Below, one piece after another: positions 8,262 through 16,730 of a DNA stretch of 64,000 nucleotides; position 1 is the first letter of the stretch, and the number at the start of each line of letters is the position of its first letter. Source of the DNA: Fulverythrobacter ferritrahens (GTDB lineage Bacteria > Pseudomonadota > Alphaproteobacteria > Sphingomonadales > Sphingomonadaceae); assembly GCF_020539485.1 (NCBI RefSeq), contig NZ_JACDXU010000002.1, positions 124,001 through 188,000 on the forward strand, read 5' to 3'. The notes under the pieces were generated by a model that worked only from the letters and a program-made list of their open reading frames with translations, was not told the DNA's origin and made no database searches. The position numbers were made by a program, and so were the translations under genes.

Positions 8262-9428
8262 TTGAGCAGGGCGGATGCCGCGAAACTGCGGGCAAGGCTG
8301 CAAGCCTGGTTCCCCGATCGCGAATTTTTTATGCGATCGCAGGGGCAGGTGCGCTTCATCAAGGTGTCTTCGCGGCTGCAAATGGCCGGTGCGGGGACTG
8401 TGGCCTTTGTCCTGCTGATCTGGGCCGTCACCATGGTGGGCGTCGCCGTCAGCCAGTTCATCTCGCAGCGTGACAGGCTGGATCTGCTGGAGCGTGAAGC
8501 CAAGATCGAATCCGCCGAAAGCCGTGTGGCCACTTATCGCGAGAATCTCGACGAGACGGCCGATGAGCTTAACCGCCGCCAGGAATTCATCGAACAGAGC
8601 CTGGATGGCGTGCTCGACGACATAAAGGTCAAGGGCAAGGACACGGTGAGCGACTCCTCCAAGGAAGCCGCGGAAACCGTGAAGAAGGTGAGCCTTGTCA
8701 TTCCCGAAGCTGCTGGACTTGCGCGGATCGAGGCGCGTCAGCTGGCCTTTGTGGAGAAGCTCACTCGCTATGCCGATCAGCGTTCCGCTCGCGCTGCCGT
8801 TGCGATCCGCAAGCTCGGCCTCAATCCCGATGCAATGATGCGCAGTTCGCGCAATGCGCAGGGCGGCCCGCTGGAACTGCTCTCCACCCGGGGCGATGGC
8901 GCCATCGATCCGCGCTTCGAGCGCATGGGTCTCAGCATTGCACGCATGGAAGCGCTGGAAGAGAGTCTGCAGGGCATTCCCCAAGTTCTGCCCGCAGCGG
9001 AATGGTCGATCTCTTCAGGCTTCGGCTATCGCCGCGATCCCTTCACCGGGCGCGGCGCGATGCATACGGGGCTGGATTTCCGCGCGGGCTATGGCTCGCC
9101 CATCCATGCGGCGGCCAAGGGCCGTATTTCCTTCGTCGGCCAGCGGGCCGGTTATGGCAAGGTTGTGGAGATAAGCCACGGCAATGGGCTGATGACGCGG
9201 TATGCCCATATGTCCGCCTTCCGCGCCCGGGTAGGCCAAAAGGTCGCTGCGGGTGCCGTGATCGGTGCAATCGGCAGTTCCGGGCGTTCCACCGGGCCGC
9301 ACCTTCACTTCGAAGTCCGCATCAACGATCGGGCGGTCAATCCCCGCCCATTCCTGGAGGTCGCACCCCATGTTCTCGAAGAAGCGCGCGGAAACCCCGC
9401 GGTCCACGCCGCCAAAGCCGCAAAATAA
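8262..9428 (+). CDS. M23 family peptidoglycan endopeptidase, membrane anchored
   Basis: Predicted zinc endopeptidase acting on peptidoglycan cross-links in the periplasm. The 388 residues contain one transmembrane segment (about 43-63, VAFVLLIWAVTMVGVAV), a coiled coil (about 70-130) and a C-terminal LytM domain. All metal and catalytic residues are present: H268 and D272 in HTGLDF, the TRYAHMS segment, and HLHFE at about 347-351, so it should be active. Translation probably starts at TTG 8262, because the stretch AWFPDREFFMRSQGQVRFIK ahead of the membrane helix looks conserved in sphingomonads; ATG 8331 is the alternative. The next gene, a bactofilin, starts inside its last 20 codons, a partnership known in cell-shape control. 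Confidence 0.88.
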   Translation: MSRADAAKLRARLQAWFPDREFFMRSQGQVRFIKVSSRLQMAGAGTVAFVLLIWAVTMVGVAVSQFISQRDRLDLLEREAKIESAESRVATYRENLDETADELNRRQEFIEQSLDGVLDDIKVKGKDTVSDSSKEAAETVKKVSLVIPEAAGLARIEARQLAFVEKLTRYADQRSARAAVAIRKLGLNPDAMMRSSRNAQGGPLELLSTRGDGAIDPRFERMGLSIARMEALEESLQGIPQVLPAAEWSISSGFGYRRDPFTGRGAMHTGLDFRAGYGSPIHAAAKGRISFVGQRAGYGKVVEISHGNGLMTRYAHMSAFRARVGQKVAAGAVIGAIGSSGRSTGPHLHFEVRINDRAVNPRPFLEVAPHVLEEARGNPAVHAAKAAK

Positions 9429-9831
9429 GGCCGCCATGACCAGCAACGCCACCTTTTCGGTGATCGGCCCCGATGTCGTCATCAGGGGCGATATCAGTGC
9501 CAACGCCGATCTGCATGTGGATGGGCGCGTGGAAGGCGATATAAGCTGCGCCTCGCTGGTGCAGGGCGAGGCCAGCGTCATCGAAGGATCGATCGAAGCC
9601 GAAAGCGCCCGCCTTGCCGGACGGGTGACAGGATCGATCCATGTCCGCGAACTGGTGATGCTGCGCACCGCGCGGGCCGATGGCGATGTTCGCTACGATG
9701 CGCTGACCATCGAACAGGGCGCGCAGGTCGTGGGTCGTTTTTCCTATCAGGCGCCCGGCCAGGCACTGGCCAGCATCGATAGTGTCGATGCCGATGAGGA
9801 CGAAAGCCCCAGGCTGCATCTCGCCGGCTGA
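9370..9831 (+). CDS. Bactofilin, polymer-forming cytoskeletal protein
   Basis: Bactofilins polymerise into membrane-associated filaments that recruit cell-wall enzymes. The 153-residue protein has the DUF583 right-handed beta-helix core (about 30-130) with regularly spaced short repeats such as VIRGDISANADLHVDGRVEGDI. The ATG at 9370 has a GGAGG site 8 bases upstream and gives an MFSKKR N-terminus, resembling the short membrane-targeting tail of other bactofilins. A second ATG at 9436, after the M23 stop, would remove that tail. The first start overlaps the M23 gene by 59 bases, so translational coupling and joint function in cell shape are likely. Confidence 0.9.
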   Translation: MFSKKRAETPRSTPPKPQNKAAMTSNATFSVIGPDVVIRGDISANADLHVDGRVEGDISCASLVQGEASVIEGSIEAESARLAGRVTGSIHVRELVMLRTARADGDVRYDALTIEQGAQVVGRFSYQAPGQALASIDSVDADEDESPRLHLAG

Positions 9832-9855
9832 ATGACCGGGTGAGGAAGCGCCTCC

Positions 9856-11577
9856 CTACCCTTCCCCAAGGACCTCCCGACGCAGGGCCTTGCGGTCCAG
9901 CTTGCCGATCGGCGTCTTCGGCAGGGACTCGCGAATCTCCACACGCTGGAGCCGTTCGTGCTTGCCGAGATGGGTATTGGCCCAGTTGCACAGCTTTTCG
10001 CCGTCGGTAGGAGGCGAGCATTCTGCCAGAGTGACAAAGGCCGCCGGACGCTCGCCCAGATAATCGTCAGGCACCGCGATCACCAGCACCTCCTTCACAC
10101 AAGGATGACGCAGCAGCACTTCTTCCACCTGGCTGGGGAAGACCTTGAAACCGCCCACGGTGATCATGTCTTTCGAGCGATCGACGATGCGGATGTAGAA
10201 ATCGGGGTCCAGCATGGCGATATCACCGGTCCGCAGCCAGCGTTCGCCATCCCGCATTGCGAAGGCCGCTGCAGCGGCTTCTGGCCGATTCCAATAGCCC
10301 TGCATCACCTGGGGGCCGCAGATGGCCAGCTCGCCCGGCTCTCCGGGCGGCGCATCGCGAGTGGGATCTTCCTTGTCGAGCAGGCGAATCCGGGTTTCGG
10401 GCAAAGGCTGACCAATGGTTCCGTGACGATTCTCCCCATCATAGGGATTGGTCGAAACCACGCCGGAACTTTCGGTTAGGCCATATCCTTCCACCAACCG
10501 TGCGCCGCTGGCTTCCTCGAAACGCTGATGCAGCGGTTCAGGCAGGGGAGCACCACCGGAAATGCACACCAGCAGGCTGGAGAAATCCGTGCTTGCGAGG
10601 CGCGGATGATCGAGCAGGGCCTGATACATGGTCGGAACGCCTGGAAAGGCCGTGGCCTCCACCCGTTCCATCGTCTTCAGCGCCTGGCCCGCATCGAAAC
10701 GCGGCAACATCGCAAGGCAACCGCCCTTCACCACCGTCCGGTTAAGGACACAAGTATTGGCGAAGACGTGGAACAGCGGCAGCACACCCATGATAATGTC
10801 CGGCCCGGTGCGGAACGGATCGATAGCGTCAACCTGCCGGGCATTTGCGGTAAGATTCTGATGGCTGAGCATCGCCCCCTTGGGCACGCCTGTAGTCCCA
10901 CCGGAATATTGCAGCAGGGCAATATCCTTTTCGGCATCGAGCTGAACCGGTTCGGGCATGGCGCGCACCACCATGGAATTCCACGTCAGCACATCCCGGC
11001 GGCGCGGCACGGCCATCGTGCTCTTGCGGCCGAACAGCCGAAGCGCTGCGCCCTTGGCCCAGGGCAGCATGTCTGCCAGCCGCCCCACCACCAGCGTCTG
11101 GAGCGAGGACTGGTCCAGCACCTTGCAGGCAGTGGGCAGCAAGGCAGGCACATCCAGCGTAACGAGCAGGCGCGTGCCGGAATCCTCCACCTGGGCTTCC
11201 AGCTCCTCCACGGTGTAGAGGGGGGAGAAGTTCACCGCGATGGCCCCGGCCATCATCGCCCCGTAATAGGCCGCGACATAAATCGGCGCGTTAGGCAGGA
11301 ACATGCCCACCCGGTCGCCCTTGCCTATGCCGAGCTTCTGCAGCCCGGCAGCAAAGGCCCGCGCATCGCACAGAACTTCAGCGTATGAGTAATGTCGGCC
11401 CATGAACTCCAGCAAATGGGCTGCGGGATGGGCCGCCACCGAACCCTCGAGCATTTCCGGCATGGTCATGGGCGGGAGATCGAGCTCCCATGGCGAGGGA
11501 TGATTGTAGCATTCCGGCGCCGGTCTGAATTCGGCGTCCGGCCTGCCTGCTTGTGGCCCGGCCTTACTGACATCCAT
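9856..11577 (-). CDS. fadD: Long-chain fatty-acid-CoA ligase
   Basis: AMP-forming ligase that activates free fatty acids to acyl-CoA at the cytoplasmic face of the membrane. The 573 residues carry the ANL-superfamily P-loop motif LLQYSGGTTGVPKGAMLSH (about 227-245), the GYGLTESSGV motif, the adenylate-binding GELAICGPQVMQGYW, the hinge WLRTGDIAMLDPDFYIRIVDR and the C-terminal catalytic lysine segment LPKTPIGKLDRKALR. Length and order of motifs match FadD of proteobacteria. It is a single leftward gene convergent with the bactofilin (24-base gap). It is most similar to degradative FadD rather than polyketide-type ligases; the exact chain-length preference is unknown. Confidence 0.92.
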   Translation of the reverse strand: MDVSKAGPQAGRPDAEFRPAPECYNHPSPWELDLPPMTMPEMLEGSVAAHPAAHLLEFMGRHYSYAEVLCDARAFAAGLQKLGIGKGDRVGMFLPNAPIYVAAYYGAMMAGAIAVNFSPLYTVEELEAQVEDSGTRLLVTLDVPALLPTACKVLDQSSLQTLVVGRLADMLPWAKGAALRLFGRKSTMAVPRRRDVLTWNSMVVRAMPEPVQLDAEKDIALLQYSGGTTGVPKGAMLSHQNLTANARQVDAIDPFRTGPDIIMGVLPLFHVFANTCVLNRTVVKGGCLAMLPRFDAGQALKTMERVEATAFPGVPTMYQALLDHPRLASTDFSSLLVCISGGAPLPEPLHQRFEEASGARLVEGYGLTESSGVVSTNPYDGENRHGTIGQPLPETRIRLLDKEDPTRDAPPGEPGELAICGPQVMQGYWNRPEAAAAAFAMRDGERWLRTGDIAMLDPDFYIRIVDRSKDMITVGGFKVFPSQVEEVLLRHPCVKEVLVIAVPDDYLGERPAAFVTLAECSPPTDGEKLCNWANTHLGKHERLQRVEIRESLPKTPIGKLDRKALRREVLGEG

Positions 11578-11649
11578 GTTAGTCAGTGTGACTTAAGCAG
11601 GCGTTCAAGGCAAGGAAATAGGCGGCTGCACGCAGCCTGCGGACAAAGA

Positions 11650-11682
11650 AAAACGCCCCCGGAAATGAACCGGAGGCGTTTT
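11650..11682 (-). terminator. Rho-independent terminator after trcR
   Basis: Read leftward, the sequence forms a 13-base-pair stem (arms 11670-11682 and 11650-11662, one G-U pair) around a 7-base loop. The lower stem continues into TTTTTCTTT (11642-11653). It lies 50 bases beyond the trcR stop codon in the right orientation. Confidence 0.85.
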
Positions 11683-11731
11683 CGATTCCCGGCCTGCGCG
11701 GGATGTTCGGATGCCGTAGCGTAAGGCCTGA

Positions 11732-12436
11732 TCAGCCCTGCCCTTCAGCAGCTTCAGCCGCGCGCTTGGCTTCCAGCCAGGCTTCCACTTCAGCTTCCTG
11801 CGCCGCTTCGATCATGGCCTTGGCGGCAGCTTCACGCTCGGCACGCAATTCGTCGATCAGGGCCTGGCGATCATCCGAAGTCGTGCTTTCAGCCGGAGCG
11901 GCAGCATCGATACCCGCCTTCTTGGCCGATTTGGAAACCACCGCATCCAGTTCGCGCTGCGAACACAGGCCCAGCGTCACCGGGTCCTTTGCCTGGATAT
12001 TCTGGATGTTCCAGTGCGAACGGTCACGAATGGCGGCAATCGTATTGCGCGTCGTGCCGATCAGCTTGGAGATCTGCGCATCCGAGATTTCGGGGTGATT
12101 GCGCAGGATCCAGGCAATGCCATCGGGCTTGTCCTGCCGCTTCGACACCGGCGTATAGCGGGGGCCCTTGGTGCGGCTGACCTGCACCGGCGCCTTCTGC
12201 ATCTTCAGGCGGTAATTGGAATCGGCCTGCCCACGCTCGATCTCCTCATGCGTCAGTTCGCCCGAATGGATCGGGTCGCGCCCGGTATATTTGGAGCTGG
12301 CGAGATCATCGGCCATGGCCTGCACTTCCAGGATGTGCAGCCCGCAGAAATCCGCAATCTGGTCAAAACTGAGTGCGGTATTGTCGACGAGCCACGACGC
12401 CGTGGCATGCGGCATGAGCGGTTTGGTCTGGGACAT
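11732..12436 (-). CDS. trcR: Cell-cycle transcriptional regulator TrcR family (DUF1013)
   Basis: The 234-residue protein matches the DUF1013 family, whose Caulobacter member TrcR is described as a cell-cycle regulator associated with transcription. It starts MSQTKPLMPHATASWLVDNTALSFDQIADFCGLH. A helix-turn-helix-like segment follows at about 115-150 (ISDAQISKLIGTTRNTIAAIRDRSHWN). The C-terminus is an Ala/Glu-rich coiled helix (about 185-230). The ATG at 12436 is preceded by GGAGAG at 8 bases; an upstream in-frame start at 12523 is rejected as it would run through the terminator of the gene upstream. Monocistronic, flanked by hairpin terminators on both sides. Confidence 0.88.
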   Translation of the reverse strand: MSQTKPLMPHATASWLVDNTALSFDQIADFCGLHILEVQAMADDLASSKYTGRDPIHSGELTHEEIERGQADSNYRLKMQKAPVQVSRTKGPRYTPVSKRQDKPDGIAWILRNHPEISDAQISKLIGTTRNTIAAIRDRSHWNIQNIQAKDPVTLGLCSQRELDAVVSKSAKKAGIDAAAPAESTTSDDRQALIDELRAEREAAAKAMIEAAQEAEVEAWLEAKRAAEAAEGQG

Positions 12437-12478
12437 GGTCTTCTCTCCGCCCGTATCTTCACGGGCCCAAAATAGAAG

Positions 12479-12500
12479 GGCCGCCCCTTTCGGAGCGGCC
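12479..12500 (-). terminator. Rho-independent terminator after the glycosyltransferase
   Basis: Read leftward this is a 9-base-pair GC-rich stem closed by a GAAA tetraloop (arms 12492-12500 and 12479-12487, one G-U pair), followed by CTTCTATTTT. It lies 50 bases after the glycosyltransferase stop and just upstream of trcR. Confidence 0.75.
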
Positions 12501-12550
12501 ATTACCCACCCTAGATAGGACATTGGCCCCGTTTGGGCAAGCGCATGCGA

Positions 12551-13612
12551 TCAGGCGGCACGGGGAAGCGCGGGCGGCACTGCGCCCGATATAGCTGCCA
12601 ATGGTGATTCGGCGGGGCGGACCAGTGCATCGAGGAACTGGCGCGCGCTGGCCTCCCAGGTGAAGCCGCGGCCATGCACAAGGCAATCTTCCCGGTCGAG
12701 CGTGAGGGCACGCGCGATCGCGGCGCCCAGATCCTCGTCCATCGCGCCGCTTGCCGGGGTGAGAATATCGACCGGCCCGGTAACCGGATAGGCCGCCACG
12801 GGCGTGCCACAGGCCAGAGCCTCGATCATCACCAGCCCGAACGTGTCCGTGCGGCTTGGGAAGACAAAAACGTCCGCCCCGGCATAACAGGCCGCCAGTT
12901 CCACCCCGACCTGCCGCCCGAGGAAATGGGCTTCCGGAAACTCCTGCCGCAAACGGGCAAGCGCCGGCCCATCGCCCACCACCACCTTGGAGCCAGGGGC
13001 GGACGCCTTCAGGAAGGCTTCGATGTTCTTCTCCACCGCTACGCGGCCGACATAAAGCTGGATCGGACGCGGCAGATCCCAATAGAGATCGGGCGGCTCG
13101 ATATCCGGGCCGAAGGCCTCCAGGTCCACGCCCCGGCTCCATTCGCGCAGATTGGTCAGCCCGTGGGCCCGCAAATCCCGCCTGACGCTTTCGGTGGCCA
13201 CCATGATTCCCGCTGAAGGGCGATGGAACCAGCGGATATAGGACCAGAACCAGACCGAAGGCAGGCCGGTGCGCTTGGCCACATATTCGGGAAAATGCGT
13301 GTGATAGGCCGTTGTGAACGGCAATCCGCGAGTGATGCAATGGCTGCGCCCGGCAAGGCCCAGTGGGCCCTCGGTGGCAATGTGCACCGCATCGGGTGCG
13401 AATTGTTCGATCCGTGCGCCCACCGAACGGCCGCTGACAAGCGCCAGGCGAATCTCGGGATAGGAGGGACAGGGAACAGAGCGATATTGATCGGGCGAAA
13501 TCACCAATACCTCATGCCCCCAGCGGCCGAGCAGTTCGGTGATCGCTTGCAAGGTGCGGACCACGCCGTTCACCTGCGGGCTCCACGCATCCGTGACCAG
13601 GGCGATCCTCAT
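12551..13612 (-). CDS. Glycosyltransferase family 4, glycolipid or polysaccharide type
   Basis: GT-B fold retaining glycosyltransferase of 353 residues. The N-terminus MRIALVTDAWSPQVNGVVRTL, the YHTHFPEYV segment, SRGVDLEAF and the donor-binding stretch FVFPSRTDTFGLVMIEALACGTPVAAYPVTGP match the GT4 group that includes mannosyltransferase MgtA and plant/bacterial diglycosyl-lipid synthases. The substrate cannot be deduced. It is the second gene of a two-gene leftward operon with a LpxH-like metallophosphoesterase (21-base gap), a combination recurrent in alphaproteobacteria that suggests a joint envelope glycolipid function. Confidence 0.85.
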   Translation of the reverse strand: MRIALVTDAWSPQVNGVVRTLQAITELLGRWGHEVLVISPDQYRSVPCPSYPEIRLALVSGRSVGARIEQFAPDAVHIATEGPLGLAGRSHCITRGLPFTTAYHTHFPEYVAKRTGLPSVWFWSYIRWFHRPSAGIMVATESVRRDLRAHGLTNLREWSRGVDLEAFGPDIEPPDLYWDLPRPIQLYVGRVAVEKNIEAFLKASAPGSKVVVGDGPALARLRQEFPEAHFLGRQVGVELAACYAGADVFVFPSRTDTFGLVMIEALACGTPVAAYPVTGPVDILTPASGAMDEDLGAAIARALTLDREDCLVHGRGFTWEASARQFLDALVRPAESPLAAISGAVPPALPRAA

Positions 13613-13633
13613 AGGCGAAGCCCTTTCCCCCGC

Positions 13634-14539
13634 TCAGGCCGCTTGAACCAGACGGATGGCCACCGTCTCGCGCTCGGCCTGGGCGGCGTTGCGCCTGGCG
13701 ATTTCATCGGGCCAGTGGAGAATCTCCATGCGCCCGTCGAAATGTTCCACCAGGGCGTTGCAGCCTTCCACCCAATCGCCATCGTTCCAATATTCGATCC
13801 CGTCGAACATGCGGAATTCCGCCGTGTGGATGTGGCCGCATACCACTCCGTCAACGCCGCGCTGGCCAGCGGCGCGCGCCACGATTTCCTCGTAGCGGGA
13901 GATGAACTCGACCGCGTTCTTCACCTTGTGCTTGGCCATCTTGGACAGCGACCAGTATGGCAAGCCGAGCCGGGCGCGCACCGCATTGATGCGGCGATTG
14001 AGCCCCATCAGCAAGGTGTAGGCGGCATCCCCGACGAAGGCGAGCCAGCGATGGGCGAGCATCACCGCATCGAATTCGTCGCCATGTAGAACCATCAACC
14101 GGCGCCCGTCGGCTGTATCGTGGAAAGCGGCGCGGCGAATCTCGACTCCGCCGAAATTCAGCCCGGTGAACTGACGGAACATCTCGTCATGATTGCCCGG
14201 GATATAGACGATACGCGTTCCCCGCTTGGCCCGCTTGAGAATCCGCCAGACGATGTCGTTATGAGTGGCCGGCCAGTAGAACTTCTTCTTCAGGCGCCAG
14301 CCATCGATGATGTCGCCCACCAGATACATCGTCTCGCTGTCGACATTGTCGAGGAAGTCGATCAGCAATTCAGCATTGCACCCCTTGGTGCCCAGGTGGA
14401 CATCGGAGATCCAGATGGTGCGATAGTGCTGGCGCCCTTCTTCGGAAGGTTCCGGAACGCTGGGTTCGCTCAGCGTGAAATGAGGAAAAGCCGAAACGGC
14501 CCCGCCGCCTTCACCGTAATTGTCTCTTTCGCCAAACAT
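13634..14539 (-). CDS. UDP-2,3-diacylglucosamine diphosphatase-like metallophosphoesterase
   Basis: Calcineurin-type phosphoesterase of 301 residues. The di-metal motifs are all present: D and H in WISDVHLGT (about 43-51), D in YLVGDIIDGW, N and H in YIPGNHDE, H in VLHGDEFD, and GHIH in VVCGHIHTAEF. It is annotated in the LpxH-like family, but it is longer than LpxH (about 240) and the middle region with KMAKHKVKNAVEFISRYEE resembles the alphaproteobacterial LpxH-like/YbbF branch of uncertain substrate. True lipid A hydrolysis may instead be done by LpxI in this clade. First gene of an operon with the glycosyltransferase. The upstream region has three GANTC sites. Confidence 0.82.
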   Translation of the reverse strand: MFGERDNYGEGGGAVSAFPHFTLSEPSVPEPSEEGRQHYRTIWISDVHLGTKGCNAELLIDFLDNVDSETMYLVGDIIDGWRLKKKFYWPATHNDIVWRILKRAKRGTRIVYIPGNHDEMFRQFTGLNFGGVEIRRAAFHDTADGRRLMVLHGDEFDAVMLAHRWLAFVGDAAYTLLMGLNRRINAVRARLGLPYWSLSKMAKHKVKNAVEFISRYEEIVARAAGQRGVDGVVCGHIHTAEFRMFDGIEYWNDGDWVEGCNALVEHFDGRMEILHWPDEIARRNAAQAERETVAIRLVQAA

Positions 14540-14582
14540 TCGGCAAAGCCCTTGAACAGCCTGATCTTGGCTTTGCGCCTAT

Positions 14583-14633
14583 GAATCCTAATTGTTACAG
14601 GCGATTCACAGTTCAGGGACAGTTCCGCGACTC
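14583..14633. promoter_or_regulatory. Three GANTC sites upstream of the phosphoesterase-glycosyltransferase operon
   Basis: The 109-base intergenic region between the phosphoesterase start (14539) and the GST stop (14649) holds GANTC at 14583, 14603 and 14629. About 0.4 are expected in this length. A possible CcrM/GcrA-regulated promoter; no clear -35/-10 pair could be fixed. Confidence 0.35.
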
Positions 14634-14648
14634 TTTACGATTTAAACG

Positions 14649-15281
14649 TCACTCCATCGTCACATAACCGGGCAGGTTTCCGACCCGGTCGAGCCACGCG
14701 CAGACATTGGCATAACCACCCAGTGCGAAGCCACCCTCTTCCGCAACATGCGTATAGGGATAAAGCGCGACATCCGCGATCGAGGGAGCATTGCCCACGA
14801 ACCAGTCCTGCCCGGCAAGGTGACGATCCATCAATTCCAGCGCGGCCTCGCCTGCCAGATGTTTGGCGGACAGTTGGGATTGCTGTTGTTCGGACAGGTT
14901 CTGCCGCCCGACATAAGTAAGCCAGAAGCGCAGGGTCGCGATATTGGGTTCGTGACTATATTGTTCGAAGAACATCCAGCGCAGCATATCCGCCCGGTCG
15001 AAGCGATCTTCGGGGATCAGCCGCGAATCGTCCGCCAGATAGAAACAGGCGGCATTGCTTTCCGGCAGGAAGCGATTGCCGATCTGCAACACCGGGATGC
15101 GGCCATTGGCGTTCACTTTTGCAAGAAACTCAGGCGTGCGCGTCTCACCCTTCAGAATGTCATAGCTGCGCCGTTCGAGATCCAGGCCGAGCAAGGCAGC
15201 AGTGAGGCGAATCTTGTAGCAATTGCCACTGACGGGATCTTCATGAAGGACCAGCTTCTCGGCCGCCGCTTTCTCAGCCAC
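14649..15281 (-). CDS. Glutathione S-transferase family protein
   Basis: Two-domain GST of 210 residues: a thioredoxin-fold N-terminus (LHEDPVSGNCYKIRLTAALLGLDLERRSYD) with the glutathione-binding segment GRIPVLQIGNRFLPESNAACFYLAD, and an all-helical C-terminal domain including the N-capping box SIADVALYPYTHVA. The likely catalytic residue is the Ser or Cys in SGNCYK. The start is a GTG at 15281 placed 6 bases after a GGAGG site that lies inside the end of the upstream oxidoreductase gene, giving an 8-base overlap. The pair probably detoxifies electrophiles or quinones, but the substrate is unknown. Confidence 0.85.
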   Translation of the reverse strand: MAEKAAAEKLVLHEDPVSGNCYKIRLTAALLGLDLERRSYDILKGETRTPEFLAKVNANGRIPVLQIGNRFLPESNAACFYLADDSRLIPEDRFDRADMLRWMFFEQYSHEPNIATLRFWLTYVGRQNLSEQQQSQLSAKHLAGEAALELMDRHLAGQDWFVGNAPSIADVALYPYTHVAEEGGFALGGYANVCAWLDRVGNLPGYVTME

Positions 15282-16284
15282 CACTAACCTCCAGCACGAT
15301 CTTGCCGACATGCTCGCCCGCTTCCATCCGGGCATGGGCGGGCCCGGCCTCGGACAACGGGAACACCTTGTCCATCACGGGGCGCAGGGCCCCTTCGGCC
15401 ACCAGCGGCCAGACATTCTCGGCGATTTCCTTTGCCAGCAGCGCCTTGAAGGTGTCCGAACGGGGGCGCAGCGTCGATCCGGTCAGCGTCGCGCGGCGCA
15501 CCATCAGCGCCGCCATGTTGATCTCCGCCTTCGCGCCGCCCAGCACGGCGATAGTCACATGGCGGCCATCCTCGGCAAGACAGCGCAGGTTGCGCGGCAC
15601 ATAGCTGCCAGCCACCATGTCCAGCACCAGGTTCACGCCCTTGCCCGCAGTGAAGGCCTGAACTTCCTCCACGAAGTCCTTCTCGCGATAATTGATTGCC
15701 AGATCGGCGCCGATTGTGCGCGCAGCCTCGCATTTATCGTCGCTGCCGCAGGTGGTTATCACGCTCAGCCCGAACAGCTTGCCGAGCATGATCGCCATCG
15801 ATCCGATGCCGCTGGTGCCGCCATGGACCAGCAGCGTCTCGCCCTGCGATGCCCAGCCGCGTTCGAAGACATTGTGCCATACGGTGAAGAGCGTTTCGGG
15901 CAGTGCGGCAGCCTGTGCCAACGGCAGGCCCGTAGGCACAGGCAGGCAGTGGCTCTGATGCGCAAGGCAATATTCGGCATAGCCTCCGCCCGGCACCAGA
16001 GCGCAGACCTTGCGACCCAGCATTTCCGGCTCGACTCCTTCGCCCACGGCCACGATCGTGCCCGCAAGCTCCAGCCCAGGGAGCGGAGAAGCGCCCGGCG
16101 GCGGTGGATAATGGCCCTGGCGCTGGATCACGTCAGGCCGGTTGACCCCGGCATAGGCGACCCGGATCAGCACCTGATCCGGACCGGGCACCGGCACTGG
16201 CACCGTTTCCGGCCGCAGCACTTCAGGCCCGCCCGGCGCATCGAAACCCATCGCTATCATCGTCTCGGGGAGAGGTGTTGCCAT
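15274..16284 (-). CDS. NAD(P)H-quinone oxidoreductase (PIG3/QOR type MDR family)
   Basis: Medium-chain dehydrogenase/reductase without zinc, 336 residues from the ATG at 16284 (MATPLPETMIAMGF). Visible are AGVNRPDVIQRQGHYPPPPGASPLPGLELAG, the substrate-domain signature of the PIG3/quinone oxidoreductase group, and the Rossmann motif LVHGGTSGIGSMAIMLGK. The structural and catalytic zinc cysteines of alcohol dehydrogenases are absent. The frame is open 336 bases further upstream, but that part is antisense to the small DUF1192 gene and not family-like. Translationally overlapped with the GST downstream. Confidence 0.88.
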   Translation of the reverse strand: MATPLPETMIAMGFDAPGGPEVLRPETVPVPVPGPDQVLIRVAYAGVNRPDVIQRQGHYPPPPGASPLPGLELAGTIVAVGEGVEPEMLGRKVCALVPGGGYAEYCLAHQSHCLPVPTGLPLAQAAALPETLFTVWHNVFERGWASQGETLLVHGGTSGIGSMAIMLGKLFGLSVITTCGSDDKCEAARTIGADLAINYREKDFVEEVQAFTAGKGVNLVLDMVAGSYVPRNLRCLAEDGRHVTIAVLGGAKAEINMAALMVRRATLTGSTLRPRSDTFKALLAKEIAENVWPLVAEGALRPVMDKVFPLSEAGPAHARMEAGEHVGKIVLEVSGG

Positions 16285-16380
16285 CGTTCCATCCCGGCTC
16301 GTGGCCGGCCGGCCACACTCCACATGCCAATCGAGCACCCCATTGACAGAAAGCGCGGACAATTGCGATGCTGCCCTGCA

Positions 16381-16587
16381 ATGGATGAAGACGATCTCCC
16401 CAGGCGGCGCGGAGATGCAGCCAGCCAGCTCTCCCGGGAGAGCCTGGACAGCTATTCGCTTGATGAACTGGCGGATCGTATCGCCCTGCTCGAAGCGGAA
16501 ATCGCGCGTGTGAAATCCCACCGCGACAAAGCCGGCGCACACAGGCTGGCGGCCGAATCGCTCTTCAAGCCCAAGGCGACGACCTGA
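16381..16587 (+). CDS. DUF1192 domain-containing small protein
   Basis: A 68-residue protein, MDEDDLPRRRGDAASQL..., with the DUF1192 core LDSYSLDELADRIALLEAEIARVKSHRDKAGAHRLAAESLFK. The core forms one amphipathic helix, probably a short coiled coil. The family is almost confined to alphaproteobacteria and has no known role. It lies divergently from the quinone oxidoreductase (start 96 bases away) and ahead of clpA with a 143-base gap. Confidence 0.85.
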   Translation: MDEDDLPRRRGDAASQLSRESLDSYSLDELADRIALLEAEIARVKSHRDKAGAHRLAAESLFKPKATT

Positions 16588-16730
16588 TGCGCCCCGCCCC
16601 TCCCAATCCGGCGGGGGCATCCCATATAGGATTCAATCCCCTTGCCCGCAGCCATACATCTGCGGTCAACCTCGCTCCCCCCACCCTTCCCACAACGGAA
16701 GGGATTCTCCTGCAACCGAAAGTATGCTGA

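Noticed and set aside
15310-16587. 425-codon rightward frame ending in the DUF1192 gene
   Set aside because: Only the last 68 codons (16381-16587) match a known family; the rest is antisense to the quinone oxidoreductase.
16588-16730. Expected clpS upstream of clpA
   Set aside because: The 143-base gap contains no ClpS-like reading frame.
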